From positions 26,872 through 90,871 of the forward strand of contig JAKUPZ010000007.1 in assembly GCA_022449765.1 (NCBI GenBank): a stretch of 64,000 nt of DNA, read 5' to 3'. The DNA comes from Dehalococcoidia bacterium (GTDB lineage Bacteria; Chloroflexota; Dehalococcoidia; Lucifugimonadales; Australimonadaceae). The notes beneath the pieces were generated by a model, which did no database searches, was not told where the DNA came from, and saw nothing but the letters and a program-made list of their open reading frames with translations. The stretch's first letter is position 1; every line of letters begins with the position of its first letter. The translations under genes and the position numbers were made by a program. Below, in pieces: positions 57,306 through 64,000 of the stretch.

Positions 57306-60300
57306 TTAATCCAGCTTATACATCAACAAATCAGTTCCTTCAAAAACCACACTACCAAATTCTTTGAATTTTTCCTTACCTTTTGTACCGTAGATTTCAA
57401 GCTCGCTTTTACTGATGACTACGTAATCAATCCCATACTTAGAAATTAGAATTTTCGCAGCAGAGGGGTCAGTGGTAGTGTAAATTTCACGTATGTCATC
57501 CTGCCGTTCTTCAAGGAGAGAATGATTGGTTCGCCACTGTTGTTCGTGCCCCTCCCACCCTAGGACCGTAGGTCTACCTGTGGCTGAGGCTACTCTTCCC
57601 AAGCGCGGGTCCCAATCGTTGCAGCCGGATTGGCTGGCTGTACAGGGCACTAATGACCCCTGGAGTACGATAGAATTTCGATTAGTATGTTGATTGACCC
57701 ATTTGATTAATTCGTATTCTTCAGGTGCAGTCTTACTAACGTACGATAAGCCATTGAGCGTGAAATAATCATGATTTTGAGTGCGGGTAGAGATACCAGC
57801 AAATGAGTAATAACTTAGCCCTCCAAATATAACTACTAGTACAAGGAGCCAAGCAGTTAGCCCAGTTCGTCCTGTTAGTGTGCGTTTGTCCCATTTTGTG
57901 GATACATACCAAAGTCCAACTCCTCCAATGACAGAAAGTAATATCCACGATTGATAATAAAGCTTGAATACAGTATTAAATCTTTTTAATTCGCCTCCAA
58001 AAATGTCTACAACATGGAATAATTCTGCTCCCATAATTAACGAGATTGATATGGAAAAAATCAGGAAAATTGGGACAAAACCGTTCCAGCGAGTTAATGC
58101 TTCTCGACCAAAACGACCATGCCTCATATGTTCACTGTCTTTATGTGCAAGGGACCATGCAGAATAAAACCCGATTGCCATTAGTATGGCAATCGGCAAT
58201 ACTACGAGGAGACGATCTATTGCTAGCAATTCACCTCCAAGTCCTCTTTCATTACTTATAATCCCATTCCATATAAGTCCCCCAATAATCACCAGACTAC
58301 CGACAATGAATGTGAAACGAGGATTATAGGCAAACAGAGCTTCATCAGCTCGAGGCAGTCGATAGCCTATTTGATGCAAGCCAAAAAGTAGCAGAATTAC
58401 AGTAAATAGAGGGATACCGTATATAGGTTGTAACCAGAGCATTATGGGAGCTAGTGATGCTACTAAAATGACCCCTAATCTTATTGGACTCCAGGTTTCT
58501 CGACTGAGGGAATGCCGAAGGAGCAATACGAACATTGGTAATATTAAAAAAGCAGAAATGCCCCAGATCAAAAAAAGATGTAAAGGTCTTGTAAGTAAAT
58601 CGCTTAATGGTGCAATCCCTTTCGCCGAACTTTCAAAATTCATTAAAAATGGCGAGCTAACAACGTAGCTTGAAAATAGTAATAACCCTATAGCCGAAAG
58701 TGCTCTTGAAAGCCTCCATGGTCCGCCAATTTTCCCAGCAGGGGCCCATTTATCTAATGACCTTTGGAAAAAATATACTGCGCCTTGGCCTTGTCCAGGC
58801 GCACCTGCAGAAGCATATCCATTCGCAATTGCTACGCTTGTACCCAAGGTTGCATTGGTACTTGTATCACTTGCAGATAGCTCAGCATGCGCACTCCAAA
58901 AACCATTTTTAGATAACTCATATACGAAAAGTTTCCCTGATCTAGAAGATGGATTACTTTCATTATTAGCGCCTACGACGATAAATGTGTTATCAATAGC
59001 TACAGATTCACCAAACGATTCTGAAGGCTTTGATGGGTATAAAATTTGACTTACTACCCAATTAGTTTTTTGCTTTTTAAGCACTGCAACAGAACCAATG
59101 CCAGCAACAACTACGTGATCGTCGTTCATCGCAATGCTGCCACCTAATTGCCTGATACCCATTTCGGAAGAGCTAAATTGCTGAGAAAGGCTCCATCGTG
59201 TGCGAGCCATGCGGTAAATTCGTAGCACTCCGCTAGATGGCGTAGTAAGACCAACAGCAAGGTAATTATTATGCACTGACACTTTTACGGCCTGTTCAGA
59301 ATTATTAGTTTCGATAGGAAAACTTTCGAATATTACCCAGCCTTTTTCTGTTTCATTAAATAGATAAACCTTTTCTTCCGAACCAACCGCAATTACGCCT
59401 GAATCGGCAGATACTGAACACCCGAATTTGGTTGCTTTGCTATTTTGCGAAGGCCTTAGAGTGGCCTTGTGGATCCATTTTTCTTTTGACTTTTTGTAGA
59501 CCCTTACTATCCCAGTTTTGCTTGCTTCAGAACAGCCAACTGCAATAAGGCTCTCACTGATGGCTAGGGCGTCGCCAAAGCCTGAATGTGTACCAAGCTC
59601 CTCTGCTGTAAGTTTCTGGTTAAATTTCCACCCTTTTTCAGAAAAATTGAAGATTCTCACACAGGGCATAGGGGAATTATTTTGGGGCCCAGTAGTGGAA
59701 CTAATTAGTAATGAATTCTCGTTCATTACTATGGCCTTACCCAACTGAAGTCGCCTTTCATTCCTAGCCGCATTAAGGAGTATTGAACTTGCAATGAGAG
59801 CAAGGGCCACCGGAAAATCCCATAGATTCGTCACTATTAATGAACCGAGACTGATTGAGGTTATAAGCAAGAGTGGCCACAGGGATTTAAATGCACTTAA
59901 ATGCAGCAAACCTTGCTGAAGGTATATTTGTATCGATAATGAGGTAGCTAATAATAAAAATGCTAATGACATCAAATGAGGATGCATATCACCCAGCAAA
60001 AAACTAAATGCTGGAAACTCGGTTATTGCTCCAGGTATTGCTCTTGAAGCTCGCCACCACCACCATGCCGAGTCCGTAGGGAACCAATTATTAGACGGCT
60101 CTGATTGAGTGAGGCCTGCAATTGCTATCGATGACCAAAAATTAGAATCCCCCCCACCAGATGCTCGAAACAGCTCAAGTACTCCTACAAGATTACTTGC
60201 GAGTAGCGCTAGGAAAACTGTTGTGATGCCTGCAAATATTCCGGATTCCCGCGATCCCCTACAAAGCAAAACTAAATTGTACGTAAGTCCAAATGCTGTT

Positions 60301-60878
60301 ACTGCGGTCATTGCAGCGAACATGGCCAGCCCCAGATTATAGGCGACCCATGTTTCAATCCCTGTAAGTAAAGTAATAGAACCTACAAAAACATAGCCGA
60401 GGTAATAGTATGAAACATGTTCGCCAGAAAGCCAGGAATCAATGGGTGGAAAATGTTCACTTGCAACCACTGAGCTTAGGAACATTAGATCCATTGGCTG
60501 CTCTGTGTGGGATATGTCTGGAATCGATGCTCGAAGCAGTGCCATTCCACAGAAAATGGTAATGAATAAGAGTTCAATGGAAATAATCAGACTTAGGTTA
60601 GCCTTGGTAGTACTCCATATTTCCTTGTAATCCTTTCCTGCTGCAATCCAAGATACAAAAGCGAGAATTGCTATTGCAATTAAAACAGCTAAGCGAGAAA
60701 CGGTAACAATTTGAGAAAGGCCTATCAGCCAAACGCTGAAGCCTACAATGAGTAGGCCAATGACTTTGGTGAAGGCATAGCCTCTATCGGGCATTCGACT
60801 GAACACCCTAAATGACAGTGGGATACTCATTGCAGATATTAGCTGTAACAATCCCAGCCAGAGGATAGCACTAAGCAT
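57306..60878 (-). CDS. YYYxG (Chlor_Arch_YYY, DUF2298) membrane protein with inserted seven-bladed beta-propeller
   Basis: A 1190-residue protein. Residues 1-370 are polytopic, with YYYLG at 157-161 as the family motif and GDMHPHLMSLAF in a loop. Residues about 378-716 (58731-59747) hold seven FG-GAP-like repeats, each of the type SFGESVAIDNTFIVVGA followed by VYEL and an aromatic edge. Membrane segments resume at about 725 and continue to the C-terminal domain. The insert sits between spans, presumably outside the cell. It lies in the run with Agl23-like and flippase-like genes. Role in glycan assembly is inferred. Confidence 0.87.
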   Translation of the reverse strand: MLSAILWLGLLQLISAMSIPLSFRVFSRMPDRGYAFTKVIGLLIVGFSVWLIGLSQIVTVSRLAVLIAIAILAFVSWIAAGKDYKEIWSTTKANLSLIISIELLFITIFCGMALLRASIPDISHTEQPMDLMFLSSVVASEHFPPIDSWLSGEHVSYYYLGYVFVGSITLLTGIETWVAYNLGLAMFAAMTAVTAFGLTYNLVLLCRGSRESGIFAGITTVFLALLASNLVGVLELFRASGGGDSNFWSSIAIAGLTQSEPSNNWFPTDSAWWWWRASRAIPGAITEFPAFSFLLGDMHPHLMSLAFLLLATSLSIQIYLQQGLLHLSAFKSLWPLLLITSISLGSLIVTNLWDFPVALALIASSILLNAARNERRLQLGKAIVMNENSLLISSTTGPQNNSPMPCVRIFNFSEKGWKFNQKLTAEELGTHSGFGDALAISESLIAVGCSEASKTGIVRVYKKSKEKWIHKATLRPSQNSKATKFGCSVSADSGVIAVGSEEKVYLFNETEKGWVIFESFPIETNNSEQAVKVSVHNNYLAVGLTTPSSGVLRIYRMARTRWSLSQQFSSSEMGIRQLGGSIAMNDDHVVVAGIGSVAVLKKQKTNWVVSQILYPSKPSESFGESVAIDNTFIVVGANNESNPSSRSGKLFVYELSKNGFWSAHAELSASDTSTNATLGTSVAIANGYASAGAPGQGQGAVYFFQRSLDKWAPAGKIGGPWRLSRALSAIGLLLFSSYVVSSPFLMNFESSAKGIAPLSDLLTRPLHLFLIWGISAFLILPMFVLLLRHSLSRETWSPIRLGVILVASLAPIMLWLQPIYGIPLFTVILLLFGLHQIGYRLPRADEALFAYNPRFTFIVGSLVIIGGLIWNGIISNERGLGGELLAIDRLLVVLPIAILMAIGFYSAWSLAHKDSEHMRHGRFGREALTRWNGFVPIFLIFSISISLIMGAELFHVVDIFGGELKRFNTVFKLYYQSWILLSVIGGVGLWYVSTKWDKRTLTGRTGLTAWLLVLVVIFGGLSYYSFAGISTRTQNHDYFTLNGLSYVSKTAPEEYELIKWVNQHTNRNSIVLQGSLVPCTASQSGCNDWDPRLGRVASATGRPTVLGWEGHEQQWRTNHSLLEERQDDIREIYTTTDPSAAKILISKYGIDYVVISKSELEIYGTKGKEKFKEFGSVVFEGTDLLMYKLD

Positions 60879-60895
60879 GGTCTGGTACCCTGTCT

Positions 60896-61846
60896 TTAAT
60901 TTTCATCAAATAATCCGTCGATAAAATTGTTTCTATCGAATATAGATAAATCATTCACTTGTTCGCCAGTCCCCACTAAGGCGACTGGAATTCCTAGTTG
61001 ATCATTGATAGCAATAACAATACCGCCTTTTGCCGTACTATCTAATTTAGTTAAAAAGATGGCATTAATGTCTACGATGCGCTGAAAACTTCTAGCTTGT
61101 TCTAATCCATTTTGGCCAGTTGTGGCGTCCAATACGAGTAATATTTGATGAGGAGCATCGGATGAAATTCTTCCAAATACGCGATTTATTTTAGAGAGTT
61201 CATCCATAAGATGATTCTTATTATGCAACCTACCAGCGGTATCATAAATTAATACGTCAGCTTGCCGTGCAATGGCTGCGTTATAGGCATCAAACGCTAT
61301 GGCGCCTGGATCAGAACCTTGCTGATGTGCAACAACGTCTAGGTTTAATCTTTCACCCCATACCTTTAACTGGTCTATAGCCGCTGCTCGGAAAGTATCT
61401 CCTGCCCCTAATGTTATATTCTTCCCCATTCTTTGGTAGTACGCAGCAAGCTTTGCTACGCTGGTGGTTTTGCCAACGCCATTTACACCTACAACCATAA
61501 TGACTAAAGGTTTTGGGCAAGACGGATCTGTGAAAAATTCTTCGAGGTATGGTTCTTGGTACGGATTCATAAGGCATAATAATTCAGATTTTAGTAGCCC
61601 CATGATTTCCATGGAGGTATCGATATTTTGTTTCTGGGCTGAAGTTTTTATTTTTGCAATTAACTTAGCTGTAGTTTCTATTCCCGTGTCGGCAGAAATA
61701 AGTAAATCTTCCAAATCTTGCCATAAAGATTCATCAATTTTAGTGCTTGGCTGAAAAAGGTAAGACAAATTATGGCCCAAATCTTTACGAGTCTTTGATA
61801 GAGCCTTAAAAATATTTTCTTTGCTTTCGAATAATGAAAAAGCCAA
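60896..61846 (-). CDS. ftsY: Signal recognition particle receptor FtsY
   Basis: A 316-residue SRP receptor with only the NG GTPase: GVNGVGKTT (120-128), DTAGR at 202-206, LTKLD and the GVGEQ-like loop near the end. The acidic A domain of the E. coli type is absent, as in many Gram-positive and Chloroflexi proteins. It docks the ribosome-SRP complex at the membrane with the RNA encoded at 33639. It lies between rnc and the YYY gene. Confidence 0.94.
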   Translation of the reverse strand: MAFSLFESKENIFKALSKTRKDLGHNLSYLFQPSTKIDESLWQDLEDLLISADTGIETTAKLIAKIKTSAQKQNIDTSMEIMGLLKSELLCLMNPYQEPYLEEFFTDPSCPKPLVIMVVGVNGVGKTTSVAKLAAYYQRMGKNITLGAGDTFRAAAIDQLKVWGERLNLDVVAHQQGSDPGAIAFDAYNAAIARQADVLIYDTAGRLHNKNHLMDELSKINRVFGRISSDAPHQILLVLDATTGQNGLEQARSFQRIVDINAIFLTKLDSTAKGGIVIAINDQLGIPVALVGTGEQVNDLSIFDRNNFIDGLFDEN

Positions 61847-61923
61847 TATTAGGATTCCTAATGAATGCTTTGCTAATGTCTTGGATGGATGCTACCAGCG
61901 ACCAGCAAATATCCACAATAATT

Positions 61924-62655
61924 TTATTGGAGTTCTGAATTTTGATTTCTAAGTATCGCTAAGGCGGATTCAGCGGCTTGCTGCTCTGCGGTGCTTTTCT
62001 TAGGAGCAATGCCTTCAGCAACAAATTTGTTAGCTATAAGGATCTGTATTACAAAAAGTTTTGATCGAGAGACTTGTTTTGCATTAACCACCTGATAAAC
62101 CGGAAGGGGTAACCCTTTTTTTTGTAAGAATTCCTGCAGCGCGCTTTTGGGGTCGTTTAATGATTTATTTGAAGCAATTAATTTTATCTGATCATCCAAT
62201 AAATGTAATATGAATTTAGCTGCAGTTTTTTCACCACGATCAAGTAATATTGCACCTACTAAGGATTCAAACACTGCCGCAAGGTTGGAGGGTCTATTGC
62301 GCCCCCCACTTGCTACTTCTCCCTGACCAAGCTGCATATACTTTCCAAGATTTAATGCTTGAGCTAAAGACTGCAAATTAGAACCTCGTACAAGCAAAGC
62401 TCTGGCTTTAGTTAATTGTCCTTCGGGGAAATTGGGGTACCGTTTGTAAGTTTCTTGTGCGACAACCCATCCTAGGAACGAGTCCCCTAAGAATTCGAGT
62501 CTTTCATAACTTCCTAATCTTGATCTTGGCTCTTCGTTTAGGATGGAAGGGTGGCGCATTGCCTGAGCGAGAAGCTCAACGCAATTGAATTTAATCCCTA
62601 ACTTATCTTGCAATTCACTTAAGGAGTGGTTACTTGGAGTGCTGTGATTAATCAA
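61924..62655 (-). CDS. rnc: Ribonuclease III
   Basis: A 243-residue RNase III: the signature ERLEFLGDSFLGWVV at 51-65, the downstream catalytic block AAVFESLVGAILLD, and a C-terminal dsRNA-binding domain (DPKSALQEFLQKKG). It processes rRNA and other double-stranded RNA. It overlaps the 3' end of the DsbA-like gene by eight bases; the ftsY gene follows after a 77-base gap. Confidence 0.94.
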   Translation of the reverse strand: MINHSTPSNHSLSELQDKLGIKFNCVELLAQAMRHPSILNEEPRSRLGSYERLEFLGDSFLGWVVAQETYKRYPNFPEGQLTKARALLVRGSNLQSLAQALNLGKYMQLGQGEVASGGRNRPSNLAAVFESLVGAILLDRGEKTAAKFILHLLDDQIKLIASNKSLNDPKSALQEFLQKKGLPLPVYQVVNAKQVSRSKLFVIQILIANKFVAEGIAPKKSTAEQQAAESALAILRNQNSELQ

Positions 62656-63286
62656 AGACTCCTTTAGGCCATGGAGGCTGCGGCCGCTTTACTTCTCCCA
62701 AGAAAGGCGCACTTTTTAACAGTGTTATTAAAGAGTTGAATGCAGCGAGGGCCTCTTCATTTGTGTTTGGTTTGATCATTTTGACAAATGCAGAACCTCC
62801 CTCTTTGAGAATAAAAGTCGGAGTACCAAAGACGCCAAGGGATTGAGTTGCTTCTATGTGAGAGGCTTTTATTTCTTCTAAAGTAGAACGATCCTCTAAG
62901 TCTTCAGAAAATTTGATGATATCTAGCCCACATTCCTGCGCTATGTTTTTGAGTATGGATTTATCTGAGAGTGATACTCTGTCCACATGACGCGCAGTTA
63001 GTAGTCTTGGAAGGAATTCATTAAGGTACTCTTCACCTTGACGACGTGCGGCTTGTCCAGCGCGTAATCCCCAGAGACTTTCATCTAAATTTTCATCATC
63101 TTCATTCCAGGCTTCGTAATCAGGCCCGATTTTTTGGTTAACTTGCGCTAATGAGAAAGGACGCCATGTAGCCTGTAGGGGAATTTCTCCTCCTAGTGCT
63201 TCTTTTACTTGATTCAGCCAAACCACTGAATTAAATACAAATGGTCACCTAAAATCAAAATATATATCCGCTTTAATGGTTACCAT
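62648..63286 (-). CDS. Selenoprotein: DsbA/FrnE-family thiol oxidoreductase with Sec at the active site
   Basis: Read from the ATG at 63286, preceded by GAGGAGGG, the frame gives 212 residues with one in-frame TGA at codon 14 (63245-63247): IYFDFR-U-PFVF. In DsbA/FrnE proteins this position is the first Cys of the CPxC motif after YFDF. The rest is a complete DsbA-like thioredoxin fold with the cis-proline in GTPTF. A conventional start would be the GTG at 63226, which has no ribosome site and loses the active site. A SECIS-like hairpin follows, and selA is at 6377. The second Cys is replaced by V, so it works with a single selenol. Confidence 0.85.
63212..63235 (-). promoter_or_regulatory. 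Candidate bacterial SECIS hairpin
   Basis: Downstream of the TGA, ATTCAG (63226-63231) pairs perfectly with CTGAAT (63212-63217) around the loop TGGTTTGG, with TTT/AAG extending the stem past one mismatch. The apical GG begins 20 bases after the TGA, within the range of known bacterial SECIS elements. Confidence 0.7.
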
Positions 63287-63329
63287 AAATCCCTCCTCTA
63301 AATTCTAAAGAACTAAAAAACCCTTCGCC

Positions 63330-63358
63330 TTGAGTCATATTGAGTATAATCATATATA
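63330..63358 (+). promoter_or_regulatory. Candidate promoter for the DUF1015 gene
   Basis: TTGAGT (63330-63335) is followed after 17 bases by TATATA (63353-63358), 18 bases before the gene. The region is very AT-rich, so chance matches are likely. Confidence 0.35.
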
Positions 63359-63375
63359 TAGTGATAGGAGTTTGC

Positions 63376-64000
63376 ATGGTTGATTTTTACCCATTTAGAG
63401 CTATTAGATATGGATCCAATGCTGGCTTAATGCCTGATTTGATTTGCCCTCCATATGATGTGATATCAAAAAATGACGAGAAAGAGTTACTTCTTAAAAA
63501 TATTAACAATATGGTACGGCTAGAGCTGTGCGAAATTGATGGCTCACCTGATGAAAACCGTTATACAAACGCCGCGGCCTCTTTTCAAGAAATGCTTGCG
63601 AGTAACGTCCTGATAAAAGATGAAAAAGCATCTTACTATTTGCTTCGCCAAAAATTTTCAATTCAGGGGCAGGCTCAAGAGAGAATCGCAATTATAGGAG
63701 CACTTAGATTAGAAGAGTTAGGAGAAGGTGTTTTACCGCATGAAAACACAGCATCTGGTCCTAAAGAAGATAGACTGGCATTGATGCACGCTACAAGTGC
63801 AAACTTCAGCCCTTTAATGATGCTTTATCAAGACCCTCAGAAAGTGATTTCACTGCTCATTAAAGACATTGTTCTCCACGATCCAATCTACGATTTTGTA
63901 GCCGATAATATGGGCTATACAGTTTGGGCCATTTCTGATCCAGAAAAGATTCAAGTAATAGAAGAAGCTTTGAAGATGCAGCATGTATATGTTGCTGATG
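63376..64000 (+). CDS. DUF1015 family protein (3' end outside window)
   Basis: An open frame from ATG at 63376 to the window edge, 208 codons, with AGGAG five bases upstream. FYPFRAIRYGS, LICPPYDVIS, MVRLELCEID and LPHENTASGPKEDRLALM are characteristic of DUF1015 (uncharacterised conserved proteins, often near serine metabolism genes). The function is unknown. It diverges from the selenoprotein gene across an 89-base gap. Confidence 0.88.
   Translation, partial: MVDFYPFRAIRYGSNAGLMPDLICPPYDVISKNDEKELLLKNINNMVRLELCEIDGSPDENRYTNAAASFQEMLASNVLIKDEKASYYLLRQKFSIQGQAQERIAIIGALRLEELGEGVLPHENTASGPKEDRLALMHATSANFSPLMMLYQDPQKVISLLIKDIVLHDPIYDFVADNMGYTVWAISDPEKIQVIEEALKMQHVYVAD

Noticed and set aside
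57306-60878. The YYY gene as two genes fused by a frame error
   Set aside because: One uninterrupted frame with membrane segments on both sides of the insert; no internal stop or duplicated start.
63226-63228. GTG at 63226 as the true start of the DsbA-like gene
   Set aside because: No ribosome site, and it would remove the conserved YFDF strand and active site. The upstream ATG with GGAGG and an in-frame TGA explains the gene better.
63345-63350. TATAAT before the DUF1015 gene as the -10 box
   Set aside because: The nearest -35-like TTGAGT is only nine bases upstream; the TATATA at 63353 has a proper 17-base spacing.

Overview
The window looks like chromosomal DNA from an uncultured marine Chloroflexota bacterium, most plausibly an AT-rich SAR202-type relative of Dehalococcoidia. 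The reasons are: a YYYxG-type membrane protein next to an Agl23-like one (a pair known mainly from Chloroflexi and Archaea); a long, Firmicutes-style SRP RNA with an Alu domain; many oxidoreductases and hydrolases of the kind SAR202 genomes accumulate (SDRs, zinc-type dehydrogenases, a Rieske oxygenase, an amidohydrolase, dienelactone hydrolases, a probable F420-type reductase); and dense short operons with almost no intergenic DNA. No phage, IS element, CRISPR array or plasmid gene is visible. The assignment is inference from gene content.

Layout. 1-6.1 kb: the 3' part of a large secreted metzincin-like protease, an MBL-fold hydrolase, a radical SAM/SPASM protein and an unknown six-TM protein. 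6.2-10.3 kb: tRNA-Leu(TAA), selA and two paralogous MFS exporters. 10.4-15.9 kb: a sugar-nucleotide epimerase, a 45-residue membrane peptide missed by length cut-offs, and small catabolic enzymes. 16.0-17.2 kb: a membrane-anchored thioredoxin, four tRNAs and a glutaredoxin. 18.4-20.4 kb: a strong promoter, three tandem paralogous secreted proteins of unknown function and a strong terminator. 20.4-26.1 kb: an acyl-CoA dehydrogenase / quinone oxidoreductase / dienelactone hydrolase / MetE-like operon, a methyltransferase and an adenosine kinase-like gene. 26.2-30.1 kb: hflK-hflC-lepA. 30.1-33.6 kb: Rieske oxygenase, galU, MFS. 33.6-38.3 kb: SRP RNA, ksgA, a zinc-ribbon peptide, a bicupin, ispE, a RidA protein and a second dienelactone hydrolase. 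38.4-42.8 kb: a DinG-like helicase overlapping an OGG1-type glycosylase, then an SDR. 42.8-51.3 kb (minus strand): ligA-pth-lipoprotein-small membrane protein-CCA enzyme-dehydrogenase-MFS, nearly gapless. 51.5-63.3 kb (minus strand): hydroxyacid oxidase, FAD oxidoreductase, flippase-like protein, Agl23-like and YYY proteins, ftsY, rnc and a DsbA-family protein. The window ends inside a DUF1015 gene.

Two results depend on reading past standard gene calls. First, the DsbA/FrnE-like gene at 62648-63286 carries an in-frame TGA exactly where the catalytic cysteine belongs. A GG-containing SECIS-like hairpin lies about 20 nt downstream, and selA is in the same window, so it is very probably a selenoprotein. 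Second, the YYY membrane protein carries a complete seven-repeat beta-propeller inserted between transmembrane blocks, next to an Agl23-like partner, a flippase-like protein and an FAD oxidoreductase. This may be an envelope glycan or lipid-linked sugar system. An MFS gene also appears to use an ATT start codon, and the SRP RNA has a substitution in the normally invariant Ffh-binding loop.
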